From positions 1 through 64,000 of the IMG/VR virus record IMGVR_UViG_3300023178_003561: 64,000 nt of DNA, one strand, 5' to 3'. Every line of letters starts with the position of its first letter. Within the stretch, counting starts at the first letter, position 1. The notes under the pieces are model-generated. The model worked only from the letters and a program-made list of their open reading frames with translations, made no database searches and was not told where the DNA came from. The DNA is from a virus. Shown here in pieces: positions 1-7,769 of the stretch. The position numbers and the translations under genes are program-made.

Positions 1-84
1 CATTGGCTCTGGTAATTGTGTTTACGAAATGTGGTGGTAAAGTGTCCAGTTCCCTGCCGTAGAAATTATTTGGATTTATCTTCA

Positions 85-444
85 TTAGGCACCCCAAACA
101 TCGTCGTACATCGGTGGTTCCTGTTTGTCTGGCTTCATTGTGTGTGCCTTGCCGTGGAACTGTTTGAATGTGTAATAAGACGCGAATATGATCGCCAAGT
201 GTCCTCCAAACCATCCCAACCAAATGTCAACCTGCATCGTTCCCCATATGTAAATTGTGAAAGCAGTGCTCCAAATGAAACTGAGAGTCAAAAGTATTTG
301 TAGCCTCACGGTTTTTGGTAGAGCCCGCAGGTCGTTCTTGCTGTCATCGAATAAAATTGTAGCAGTATCGATCATCCAGTTCCTTAGGCATTTGACTTTT
401 TCAAGTTTGCCCGAGTATGGGTTAGTGTTCGGGAACAACATCAT
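85..444 (-). CDS. small membrane protein
   Basis: Function not recognised. About 119 residues with two hydrophobic segments in the middle (roughly residues 50-68 and 75-92) and a charged N-terminal half, so probably an integral inner-membrane protein. An in-frame ATG also exists at 459. I prefer 444 because its ATG overlaps the upstream TGA as ATGA and a GGAG lies about nine bases upstream. It is the last complete gene of a run of three small membrane ORFs downstream of the VWA gene. Confidence 0.6.
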   Translation of the reverse strand: MMLFPNTNPYSGKLEKVKCLRNWMIDTATILFDDSKNDLRALPKTVRLQILLTLSFIWSTAFTIYIWGTMQVDIWLGWFGGHLAIIFASYYTFKQFHGKAHTMKPDKQEPPMYDDVWGA

Positions 445-566
445 GTTAGGTAACTCCATAGTGCTATTACTAATAATCCAAAACTCATTATAGATATAGA
501 TACTTCATTGAAGAACCAATCCTTGAATGTTTCCCATAGTAGTGATATCAGTTGCCTATCCACCAT
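441..566 (-). CDS. tiny membrane protein (41 aa)
   Basis: Reading frame of 41 codons beginning MVDRQLISLLW with one hydrophobic C-terminal segment, so a possible single-pass membrane peptide. Its TGA overlaps the next ATG (ATGA), typical of translational coupling in this genome, and it fills what would otherwise be a gap. No family recognised. Being so short it could be fortuitous, but position and coupling favour a real gene. Confidence 0.45.
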   Translation of the reverse strand: MVDRQLISLLWETFKDWFFNEVSISIMSFGLLVIALWSYLT

Positions 567-645
567 AGTACCTCACGGTTGCAATCACTATCACTAAGAT
601 AAAGATCGCGGTAGAAATGTATAAAACTTTTTCGTCGTTAGTCAT
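556..645 (-). CDS. tiny membrane peptide (29 aa)
   Basis: Reading frame of 29 codons beginning MTNDEKVLYIS followed by one strongly hydrophobic helix (IFILVIVIATV). It overlaps the 3' end of the VWA gene by a few bases and the start of the 41-codon ORF, so it sits in a contiguous coupled series. Function unknown. The charged N-terminus, single helix and short tail resemble small phage inner-membrane peptides. Confidence 0.4.
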   Translation of the reverse strand: MTNDEKVLYISTAIFILVIVIATVRYYGG

Positions 646-1870
646 CGTACTGCACAGTGAGACCGAACGGTGCCTCAATGTTCCTTTCGTATGGGTTGTT
701 GATCAAGAATATAGTGTCGCAGTAGTCTGGGTCACCCCAACTGTTCCAAGGCCAACCGTCAGTGAACATAACGAACTTCTTGGGCTCTATGCCCTCGTCC
801 TTCATGTACGTCCAGTTGCACTCGAACTCAGTACCGCCACCTGAACCAAGTTTGTAGTCTAACAATTCATCCATGTTGTCCGGAGTGAACACTTTGGGAT
901 TGAACACTGCTGTGTCGAAACTCCAAAGATGTATCCTGAAGTCCTTGTACTGGTCCATTATGTTTTTCACTTCTGTCAAGAACTCCTTGCACTGGTCATC
1001 GCTGATAGAACCACTCGCGTCTAGGGCCAGACAAATGTCAATCATCTCGTCATTGTTCTGTCCAGGTAGTATCGCAGATGTGTGCCAACTCTTCCTACTA
1101 GGTCTCATCCAAGTGTAGTCAGACTTTATGGTGCTCATTATCTGTTGTTGTAAGATCTCTCTCCAGTCCATCTTTGGCTCTGTAAGGTCTTTCACTAGTC
1201 TCTGTAAGGCACCTGGTAAGTTTCCTGCGCCTGTAGATTGTGCCGCACTCACCATTGCCTCTTTGACTTCATCTCTGATCTTCTTCAATTCCTCTTTTGT
1301 GTAAACCGGCTTAGAGCTCTTCTTGTCACCATCTTTGCCCTTGCCCTTGCTACCACCTTCGCCGTCTTCCTTGCCCCAATCAACGTGCTCATCCATAAGT
1401 TCACCCAACTTGCTCATGTCTATCTTCTTGGCGTTCTTGTACAGGTGATCGTATATTCTCTCTGCTGGCCAGTCCTTGTATTTGTCGTCTTGGAAGCCCT
1501 TGTTCTCGCCCTTCTCACCTTTTGGCATCTCACCGATGTTGCCATCCTTCAGGATCTGGTTCACAGCATAGTCTGCCGCTATGTTCCAAAGTTGTGGATC
1601 TCTATTTCCTATCCTCACCATCATGTGTTCGAATACGTTGTGTAGAACTTCATGTCCAAACAGGAACTCTGCTTCTCTAGGGTTCAATGAGTCTATGAAT
1701 TTGGTGTTGTAGAAGAAGTGTCTGCCGTCAGTGCCCGCAGTTGGACACCAGTCATCGGCGTTTACCAGTTTCAACCTTGTCGCCAGGTTGCCAAAGAACG
1801 GATGTTTCAGTAGCAGTGCGATCCTGGCCGTCACCAGTTTGTCTACGATCTTCTGTTCCCTGTAATCCAT
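638..1870 (-). CDS. VWA-domain protein with N-terminal metallopeptidase-like domain
   Basis: 410 residues. The N-terminal half resembles the putative metallopeptidase domain of DUF2201-type proteins: HEVLHNVFEH at residues 73-82 fits the zinc motif HExxHxxxxH. A Lys/Gly/Asp-rich linker follows around 165-185. The C-terminal half is a von Willebrand A domain with the metal-ion site DASGS near residue 284 and a TDGWPW segment near 370. Its start overlaps the stop of the upstream MoxR-type ATPase as TAATG. MoxR/VWA pairs act as chaperone-like systems that remodel or insert metals into target proteins; the target here is unknown. Confidence 0.85.
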   Translation of the reverse strand: MDYREQKIVDKLVTARIALLLKHPFFGNLATRLKLVNADDWCPTAGTDGRHFFYNTKFIDSLNPREAEFLFGHEVLHNVFEHMMVRIGNRDPQLWNIAADYAVNQILKDGNIGEMPKGEKGENKGFQDDKYKDWPAERIYDHLYKNAKKIDMSKLGELMDEHVDWGKEDGEGGSKGKGKDGDKKSSKPVYTKEELKKIRDEVKEAMVSAAQSTGAGNLPGALQRLVKDLTEPKMDWREILQQQIMSTIKSDYTWMRPSRKSWHTSAILPGQNNDEMIDICLALDASGSISDDQCKEFLTEVKNIMDQYKDFRIHLWSFDTAVFNPKVFTPDNMDELLDYKLGSGGGTEFECNWTYMKDEGIEPKKFVMFTDGWPWNSWGDPDYCDTIFLINNPYERNIEAPFGLTVQYDD

Positions 1871-2973
1871 TATTTAGACTCCATAGCAGTTATGACGTAC
1901 TTGCCAAACTTCTTATGGAACCTATCAAATGATTTCAGTTTGCTAGGATCGAATGGTAGTTTGTAGTTCGTCAGTGCAATCTTGGCACCCATAACAACCA
2001 ACTCAGTCTCGAAGTTGTCCATCATGTAGTGGAAGAATCTATCTGCCTGTGCGTTCCAATCCTTCACCTTCTTCTCGTGTGCCTGTTGTAGTTCATAGCA
2101 CAACGATACAGTAAGTGAGTACATCGCTGATATTTCTTTAGTCTTAAGGTCTCGGACCTTGCCGCTCAATATATCAGACGGGTTTGGAAGTTGGCCGCTA
2201 ACCTTACGATGATTCATAAATTTAACGGCCAGTCCCTCTCCTACACAACCTGCTACGAGGTCAGTGAGCGTACTTTCTGGCAGGTCGTCTGATAGAAGTT
2301 GGCTTACGAAACTCCATGATCTTGGAGTTGCGAATGATCTCGAACTTCCCTTGGGATCGAAATCATATAAATCTTGTTTTGCGAATGTGCAATAACCCAC
2401 AACGTCCGCGTGGATCTTTCTGTCCGTTGCCCATTGTAGCCAGTCATCGTAGTCCACTCTTAGTTCAATGTGTACAAATCTGTTCGCCAACGGAGCCGGC
2501 ATCCTGTATGTGACACCTTTGTCACTGTCCCTATTACCTGCCGCCACTATTGACACGCCGTCTGGTAGAACATACTGTCCAACCCTTCTGTTCAATATAA
2601 GTTGGTACGCCGCCGCCTGTACCGCAGGTGCCGCCGAGTTCAACTCGTCCAAGAACACTATCGCGTTCGACTTGGGATCAGTTGGCAGTTCCGCTGGTGC
2701 GGCCCATACCATGTTGTTCTCCTTTGAATTGTAGTACGGAATACCCTTGATGTCAGTTGGCTCCCAAAGAGGTAATCTGATGTCGATAACATCTCGCTTC
2801 TCTTGGTCCGCGATCTGTTTCACGATGTCCGACTTACCAATACCCGGTGCACCCCACATCATTATGGGTCTCTGTAGTTTGATACAATGTGTTAATGCTG
2901 ATTTTGCCTCGTTAGGCGTAACGGTTCTGTTCTGTGAACCTACTGTTGCTTCTTTGTTTTTAGCTCTTGCCAT
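1870..2973 (-). CDS. MoxR-type AAA+ ATPase
   Basis: 367 residues. Walker A GAPGIGKS is at residues 41-48, Walker B with VFLDELNSA near 107-115, and a sensor AAGNRDSDKG follows; this is the MoxR/dynein-like AAA_5 pattern. It is expected to work as a hexameric ATPase with the VWA protein encoded immediately downstream. An AGGAG ribosome site precedes the ATG, and a sigma70-like promoter lies about 35 bases further upstream, so this gene probably opens the operon that runs to the left edge. Confidence 0.88.
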   Translation of the reverse strand: MARAKNKEATVGSQNRTVTPNEAKSALTHCIKLQRPIMMWGAPGIGKSDIVKQIADQEKRDVIDIRLPLWEPTDIKGIPYYNSKENNMVWAAPAELPTDPKSNAIVFLDELNSAAPAVQAAAYQLILNRRVGQYVLPDGVSIVAAGNRDSDKGVTYRMPAPLANRFVHIELRVDYDDWLQWATDRKIHADVVGYCTFAKQDLYDFDPKGSSRSFATPRSWSFVSQLLSDDLPESTLTDLVAGCVGEGLAVKFMNHRKVSGQLPNPSDILSGKVRDLKTKEISAMYSLTVSLCYELQQAHEKKVKDWNAQADRFFHYMMDNFETELVVMGAKIALTNYKLPFDPSKLKSFDRFHKKFGKYVITAMESK

Positions 2974-3006
2974 TTAGTACACTCCTGTTTAAATGTTTAT
3001 AATACC

Positions 3007-3034
3007 ATTATAGCAGAAATGTGTGTGTGGTCAA
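3007..3034 (-). promoter_or_regulatory. sigma70-type promoter for the MoxR/VWA operon
   Basis: On the minus strand TTGACC (3029-3034), a 16-base spacer and a perfect TATAAT (3007-3012), placed just upstream of the AGGAG and ATG of the MoxR gene. It occupies the only sizeable non-coding gap in this part of the window. Likely read by host sigma70 polymerase early in infection. Confidence 0.75.
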
Positions 3035-3056
3035 CCTTGGTAAACTGTTGATTTTA

Positions 3057-4196
3057 CTAGGTTTTTTTGAAGTAGTATTCAAAATTAGGCAGAAAATCAG
3101 AGATATTTGTGATATTTCGCTGGCTGTTGAGTTCATGTATAGTGGACATCAAGCGGTCCAACACTGCTTTTTTAGGCTTTGTCCTCGACAATAATTTAGA
3201 TAAAAGCATCATTTCTGTTTTCCAGTTGCTAGAATTAGGAAAGGTGTGTACATTTTTCATAAAATTTTCCACATCATTGACAAATTTCTCCTTGAGTGGG
3301 GTTGGTGCATTTAAAGGACTGTACTCTTCGGGATTGTGTATCTTCATTGGAACCACCTTGAAAACCTTGCCTTTTGTTTGGTAATGAGATTCCATGTCTT
3401 TGGCCCATTGCAGAAAATGTCCATAGTTGAACATAGACAGCGTGTTGATTGTGTTTAGAATTTCTACACTAATATTACCTTCTAGTTCAGGAATTTTTTT
3501 AACATTTTTCGTTATTTGTGAGAATTTGCTTGGCCACCTCACATAATCATTTGCACTGCCATAAGCGTCAACACTTACACTCAATCTCACCGATTTGAAT
3601 TTTTTCAATAGGCTGAAAAATCTAGTGTTTATGTTTGTGGCATTGGTTATAACCTGTAAATCAACGTTTCCTATCACTCCCATATCATCAAGCCCGTCAA
3701 AATAATATTCATACTCACGCATCAGCGATGGTTCACCTCCCTGGAGGGTAAGCAGTTCAACAGATCCTGATATCTTTAACACATCATCTATCACTGACCT
3801 ATCAACGGAAGACACACCTCTGCCCTCATGTTTTGCCCACTGTGAGCTACGTGAACTGTCACACATAACACATTTTAGATTACAGAAATTTGAAAGGTCT
3901 AGATCTATAATTGTAGGATTTTTTTTAGTTTCTAAATTAAGATAACTGTTGGCCCTAATCCTGTTGCTGGGCACCCGATTTTTTTCACTTATGTAACAAG
4001 TGTCACAGCCACGCACTTTTTTTTGTGCTTCCATTTTTGACATTTCATCTTTCCGCACGTTCCCATGCCAAAACTCACTAGGTAATACGTCCTTTTGGTG
4101 CCAGCCACTGACACAGCAGAAACCTGTTCCCCTGTGCGACACAAAGATTCCCTTTTCTATGAAAGTGCAGTAACTTGAATTAGTTTTCTTTTCCAT
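3057..4196 (-). CDS. radical SAM protein (twitch-type)
   Basis: 379 residues. The radical SAM signature CNLKCVMC at residues 105-112 (CxxxCxxC) should hold the catalytic 4Fe-4S cluster. Further cysteines upstream (27-28 in GFCCVSGW and 64/67 in RGCDTC) could bind a second cluster, as in twitch/SPASM-type enzymes. A GGEPS-like motif follows near 155. Such proteins are found in marine phages with unknown substrates. Candidate roles are modification of a peptide, sugar or nucleotide. Its start overlaps the end of the next upstream gene by 17 bases. Confidence 0.82.
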   Translation of the reverse strand: MEKKTNSSYCTFIEKGIFVSHRGTGFCCVSGWHQKDVLPSEFWHGNVRKDEMSKMEAQKKVRGCDTCYISEKNRVPSNRIRANSYLNLETKKNPTIIDLDLSNFCNLKCVMCDSSRSSQWAKHEGRGVSSVDRSVIDDVLKISGSVELLTLQGGEPSLMREYEYYFDGLDDMGVIGNVDLQVITNATNINTRFFSLLKKFKSVRLSVSVDAYGSANDYVRWPSKFSQITKNVKKIPELEGNISVEILNTINTLSMFNYGHFLQWAKDMESHYQTKGKVFKVVPMKIHNPEEYSPLNAPTPLKEKFVNDVENFMKNVHTFPNSSNWKTEMMLLSKLLSRTKPKKAVLDRLMSTIHELNSQRNITNISDFLPNFEYYFKKT

Positions 4197-4572
4197 CGGC
4201 CTTACTCATTGCCCTTGCGAGTCCATACTTGGTGATATCTCCAGCGAACATCATTAATTGCAATGCCATCTTTTCCATGGTCACTATTATTTTTTTCTTG
4301 TCCACGAAATAGGGACAGTCTACAAATTCGTCTAGCCATAGGTAAGTCTGAGGAGTGAATATGATCTTGGCAGGAAATTTAATTTCGTACGTTTTTATAT
4401 CGCATGATTGCACCCATTCGAGTCCTAGTTTGGTAAGACGCAAAGACCTTGCCTGGTAGCTCTCCCTGACATTTTGCCACCATGCGAAGTATGATGCCTT
4501 TACCTGCTCGTCGTGTGTTGGTTGTTCTTTCAACTCGAGGAATGTTTTGGTGTATGCGGTCTTGCGGTCCAT
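4180..4572 (-). CDS. conserved hypothetical phage protein
   Basis: 130 residues, soluble, rich in aromatic residues (FAWWQNV, TYLWLDEF). No catalytic motif or membrane segment is visible and I do not recognise the family. It overlaps the radical SAM gene by 17 bases, so the two are probably co-translated. Confidence 0.7.
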   Translation of the reverse strand: MDRKTAYTKTFLELKEQPTHDEQVKASYFAWWQNVRESYQARSLRLTKLGLEWVQSCDIKTYEIKFPAKIIFTPQTYLWLDEFVDCPYFVDKKKIIVTMEKMALQLMMFAGDITKYGLARAMSKADGKEN

Positions 4573-4593
4573 ACTGCTATTTAAGGTATGGAT

Positions 4594-4881
4594 TTAACGA
4601 TTGAATTTTTCGCCAGTCTTCAATAGATACACTGCAAATTTGTCGGTGTTGTGTTGACTGTTTAATTTCTTAGCCAAATTTTCGGCATGCCCCGGATTAG
4701 AGAACGAAACCTTCTTGTATTTTGGTCCCGGGTAGTTGGCCACAAGGCTGGATGATTTCAGGTTGATTGGTTTACCATCATAGAACACCGCCCAGATGCC
4801 CTCGGCCGCTAGGACCTCGTCCATTTTGTAGGTGGTTTTATTGCTGTGTTGCAACAGCACTGTTGGCTTTGGTCTGCTCAT
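4594..4881 (-). CDS. hypothetical protein
   Basis: About 95 residues from the ATG at 4881, encoding MSRPKPTV. The frame extends upstream to a TTG at 4899, but the ATG is the more likely start. A short strand-rich N-terminal half (IWAVFYDGKP) and a basic C-terminus are visible. No known domain. A GTAAATAC element a few bases upstream resembles the late-promoter motif but is imperfect. Confidence 0.6.
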   Translation of the reverse strand: MSRPKPTVLLQHSNKTTYKMDEVLAAEGIWAVFYDGKPINLKSSSLVANYPGPKYKKVSFSNPGHAENLAKKLNSQHNTDKFAVYLLKTGEKFNR

Positions 4882-4923
4882 AGTTGTAAAAATATACAAC
4901 TGTATTTACCAGAAATTGTACAC

Positions 4924-5730
4924 CTAAAGTTTTATCTTAACATAGGCAAGTCCACTTATGTCCTCGTCGTGTTCGGCTATTGCCAGTAATGGTGCAGATT
5001 GCTCATCCTTCTCCTCCCAATCTGATATTGAGTGGGCGGCGCACCAACTTGATTTATGTTGATTGAACCATTGATTGAATTTGTTTGGGAATGGGATAAT
5101 GGGTTGGTCCTTATGGGCAAGGAAAAACATGGCACGAAAAGTCACATGAGGTTTACACAGTTCTATGATCCTGTCGATCCTGTTTGGTTCTCCATCGCAC
5201 CAGTACTGGTATGGTGTCTTGCCAAGTTCTGCCCATGGCAGATAAATGTTGTTGCGTTTTATGTGTTCTTGGTAGTAATTATTGCAGTGCATTGTCTCTG
5301 TGAGAGGCCCCTCTTTTACTCCCCATCCTACCCTGGTCCTAGGCAGTTGGTTGGATTTCTCTTGTTTGTGTATTGCGTGGTGAAACTTATAAACAATTCC
5401 ATTATTGGGTAGTTTAGATAACCTGTCATGCTCAGTCTCAAATACCTGGTGGAGCAAGTTCAACTGATGCTGTGAGGGATTTCTGTCAACACTGATTGGT
5501 GTGATTCCTGCAAATGAACAAAACTGCCTGTATATTGTTGTTAGATCTGACACATCAGCCACTAAAGATTCTATAGCATCTATTGGTATCCTGTTGAGGT
5601 GTTTTATTTTTTGATACCATTTTCGTGCTATTTCTGTGTCATTGAGCCTGTAGGAAAGTGCTAATTCTTTTTTTCCGTCAGTGAGATGTACTGTGAAGCG
5701 TCTACTTTTTATCACCAAATGTACCGCCAT
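4924..5730 (-). CDS. conserved hypothetical protein
   Basis: About 269 residues, soluble, with many His, Trp and Tyr residues (KFHHAIHKQ, GWGVKEGPL, CNNYYQEH) and a C-terminal acidic stretch (WEEKDEQ). No family assigned. The ATG at 5730 is preferred over an in-frame TTG at 5739. It overlaps the 3' end of the upstream gene by 29 bases, which suggests coupled translation. Confidence 0.68.
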   Translation of the reverse strand: MAVHLVIKSRRFTVHLTDGKKELALSYRLNDTEIARKWYQKIKHLNRIPIDAIESLVADVSDLTTIYRQFCSFAGITPISVDRNPSQHQLNLLHQVFETEHDRLSKLPNNGIVYKFHHAIHKQEKSNQLPRTRVGWGVKEGPLTETMHCNNYYQEHIKRNNIYLPWAELGKTPYQYWCDGEPNRIDRIIELCKPHVTFRAMFFLAHKDQPIIPFPNKFNQWFNQHKSSWCAAHSISDWEEKDEQSAPLLAIAEHDEDISGLAYVKIKL

Positions 5731-5959
5731 CCATTTCAATATCTATAGTTTGTGCTTCTCTGGCGCTTTTGAGGGCATCTATTATTTCTTCCTGTACCGA
5801 CACCAGTCTGGTCATGACCTGTGATAATGAATCTGCTATCCTGTCTGCTTCGGAAGCCTGTATAATGATCTGCCTCTCGCCTTTCTGTCGGAGTGTCCTT
5901 ATCCTACCTAGAAGGTCCTCAAGCGGGCGTGTTTGTATTTTGAAATTCTTTGATTGCAT
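5702..5959 (-). CDS. small helical protein
   Basis: 85 residues, predominantly helical (EADRIADSLSQV followed by VQEEIIDALKSAREA), so likely a coiled coil. The C-terminus is acidic and glycine-rich. No family recognised. It is sandwiched by overlaps with both neighbours, which supports translation. A structural or accessory replication role is possible but not shown. Confidence 0.62.
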   Translation of the reverse strand: MQSKNFKIQTRPLEDLLGRIRTLRQKGERQIIIQASEADRIADSLSQVMTRLVSVQEEIIDALKSAREAQTIDIEMDGGTFGDKK

Positions 5960-6428
5960 TGTTTAAAACCTGTTGCATTTCTATTTTGTTTTTCATAGGT
6001 CCTTTGTAAGTGTACCTTTGCAGGGTAATCATCTTTGGGCAGTATGCTTTACGCCACCCTTTTTCAAAACATATGATGTAATATCCTGCACAAAATTGGC
6101 TTTTGCTTTTTGGAGTCTTAGTGTAAACCGGTAGTTGTTTCTGGACGTTGAACATTGGGTTGTATGGATGTTGCGGGCAAGGAAACCCATGCACATCAAA
6201 GTTGTCTACGTGTGTATTTTCCACGTGCTGTTCTTGGTTCCGGTCAAATATGTTGAATCCAAAACGTGTGAACAGGCTCTCCTGCGTGTGGAACACTTGC
6301 CTCTTGTCCTTCTTGCTTAGGAATATCCAGCCGTTGCCGTCCTGTTTAGAAAGGGTTCCTAGTTTCTCACCGTTTTGCTCGACAATCCAGAACTTGTCTT
6401 TGACTAATGTTTTTGCTCTCACCGTCAT
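5919..6428 (-). CDS. conserved hypothetical protein
   Basis: 169 residues. The N-terminal part is strand-rich (KFWIVEQNGEKLGTL), and the middle has Cys/His-containing segments (HGFPCPQHPYNP) that could bind a metal. A helical tail ends in a polar segment. The start overlaps the stop of the nuclease gene as ATGA. Function not known; proteins of this type recur in marine T4-like phages next to the 5' nuclease. Confidence 0.65.
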   Translation of the reverse strand: MTVRAKTLVKDKFWIVEQNGEKLGTLSKQDGNGWIFLSKKDKRQVFHTQESLFTRFGFNIFDRNQEQHVENTHVDNFDVHGFPCPQHPYNPMFNVQKQLPVYTKTPKSKSQFCAGYYIICFEKGWRKAYCPKMITLQRYTYKGPMKNKIEMQQVLNNAIKEFQNTNTPA

Positions 6429-7411
6429 GCTGTTAACCTCGCATTAAAAGGCTCTACGTAAAGTTGAGCCTGCTCACTAATCTTATTTAGGTCGTATTTG
6501 GAACAGAACCTCATGAATCTGATTCCAACCTGTGCCACGTTCTTGTTCTCGGCCTTTGCCTGTGCTATCGTTTGGTCCAGTTCTTCAATTATGGCCTCTG
6601 GTTGTGCGTGTAGATCCACTAATAACTTGTTTCGTTCATAGTCTTCTAAAACTCTGTGCTCGTTGCCATCATGATCCACCCATTTGCTCAACATAAGGTT
6701 GTTCCACGTGTAGCCCTTTTCATGTCTATCAGCGAATGCCTCTTGTAGGCCGATCTTGTTCTTTGTGCCCTTTGTACGCACACCTGGGTATGCTGAGAAT
6801 ATGTTGTCGCTTGGATCACCCCTCATGGCCTTTTCGAATATCATCCATTCCGTGTTCGGCGCTGGCTTGGGTGCTTTTAATTTCTTATCTATAACGGGTT
6901 CACCTTTCTTGTCAAACCATCCTTCGTTCGTGAGTGTTATTTCTGTAACACCGTTGTACTGCTTCACATTTGGTGCTACCAGTTGATTGAGGTCCTTGTC
7001 CGTGCTTATGATCACGTGCTGTTCATTTGGATGTTTGTCTATCCATCTTGCTATGAGGTCGTCTGCTTCTGTCCTTGCGTTCCGTAGCACAGTGACATTG
7101 GTCTTTGTCTTTATGAAATCACAGAAGTCATCGTAGCACTCCCAGAACACTTCGTTTTCTTCCTTCTCCTTCTCGGTCATTGCGTCTGCCATTTCCTTAC
7201 GATTCCTCTTGTAGGGTGCGTAGTGATCCTTGCGCCATGACCTGCCTTCTAGACAGAACACCACGTGTCTGCCACCGAAGTCCTGCCAGGCCTTCTTGAT
7301 CGAGTTCATCATGATGTGGATGGCCATTCCCACCTTCTCGGAAGTGTCTCCACGTATAACGTGTCTGGCTCTAAAAAATGTGTTTGCTGTGTCTACTAGG
7401 ATGTGTGCCAT
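6425..7411 (-). CDS. rnh: 5'-3' exonuclease / RNase H (T4 Rnh-like)
   Basis: 328 residues of the 5'-nuclease (PIN/FEN) superfamily. Conserved acidic sites are visible: VDTAN at the N-terminus, YAPYKRNR with its substrate-bridge basic residues near 70-77, EADDLIARW near 120, STDKDLNQL near 140 and RGDPSDNI near 200. In T4 the family member removes RNA primers and flaps during lagging-strand synthesis. It is coupled to neighbours by TAATG upstream and ATGA downstream. Confident family assignment; the split between RNase H and flap endonuclease activity is inferred. Confidence 0.88.
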   Translation of the reverse strand: MAHILVDTANTFFRARHVIRGDTSEKVGMAIHIMMNSIKKAWQDFGGRHVVFCLEGRSWRKDHYAPYKRNRKEMADAMTEKEKEENEVFWECYDDFCDFIKTKTNVTVLRNARTEADDLIARWIDKHPNEQHVIISTDKDLNQLVAPNVKQYNGVTEITLTNEGWFDKKGEPVIDKKLKAPKPAPNTEWMIFEKAMRGDPSDNIFSAYPGVRTKGTKNKIGLQEAFADRHEKGYTWNNLMLSKWVDHDGNEHRVLEDYERNKLLVDLHAQPEAIIEELDQTIAQAKAENKNVAQVGIRFMRFCSKYDLNKISEQAQLYVEPFNARLTA

Positions 7412-7734
7412 TATGACACCTCTGTCTTGCCGTCATCTCTCCTGTTGATCTGCACGTAGCCAGATCCAGTGACGTCTATGCCTTGTTCATTTCCGATTGT
7501 TCTACAAAGGGTCTGGAACCATCTGTCCACTATTTCTTCTTCCGACTGTCCTTGATACCCACTCTGCTGTAGCATGTTCACGAACTCGGCGTTCCAGTCC
7601 AGTTCAAAGAAACCGTTCCTGGGATTCTCAGGGTTCACGTTCAAGTTGAGAACCTTGACTATTGGCTCTTCGCTCTTCTTGGATGATACTTTCTTTTTCT
7701 TCAATGTGCTTTTTGCTGTTTTTTTTACCTTCAT
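7411..7734 (-). CDS. conserved phage protein with lysine-rich N-terminus
   Basis: 107 residues. The first 22 are almost entirely Lys/Ser/Thr, suggesting nucleic-acid contact, followed by a compact acidic domain (FELDWNAEFVNML, EEEIVDRWFQTL). It lies directly upstream of and coupled to the 5' nuclease (TAATG) and has its own sigma70-like promoter. A role with the nuclease in DNA metabolism is an inference from position only. Confidence 0.68.
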   Translation of the reverse strand: MKVKKTAKSTLKKKKVSSKKSEEPIVKVLNLNVNPENPRNGFFELDWNAEFVNMLQQSGYQGQSEEEIVDRWFQTLCRTIGNEQGIDVTGSGYVQINRRDDGKTEVS

Positions 7735-7740
7735 AGTATT

Positions 7741-7769
7741 ATTATATATTATTTTTGCAGTTTTGCCAA
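7741..7769 (-). promoter_or_regulatory. sigma70-type promoter overlapping the end of the ligase gene
   Basis: Minus-strand TTGGCA (7764-7769), 17-base spacer, TATAAT (7741-7746), just upstream of the ATG at 7734. The -35 box lies within the last codons of the adenylate ligase gene. Confidence 0.65.

Noticed and set aside
1-84. ATG on the minus strand at 3-1, a possible start of the next gene
   Set aside because: Only the first codon lies in the window and no convincing ribosome site precedes it; the other 80 bases show no coding frame.
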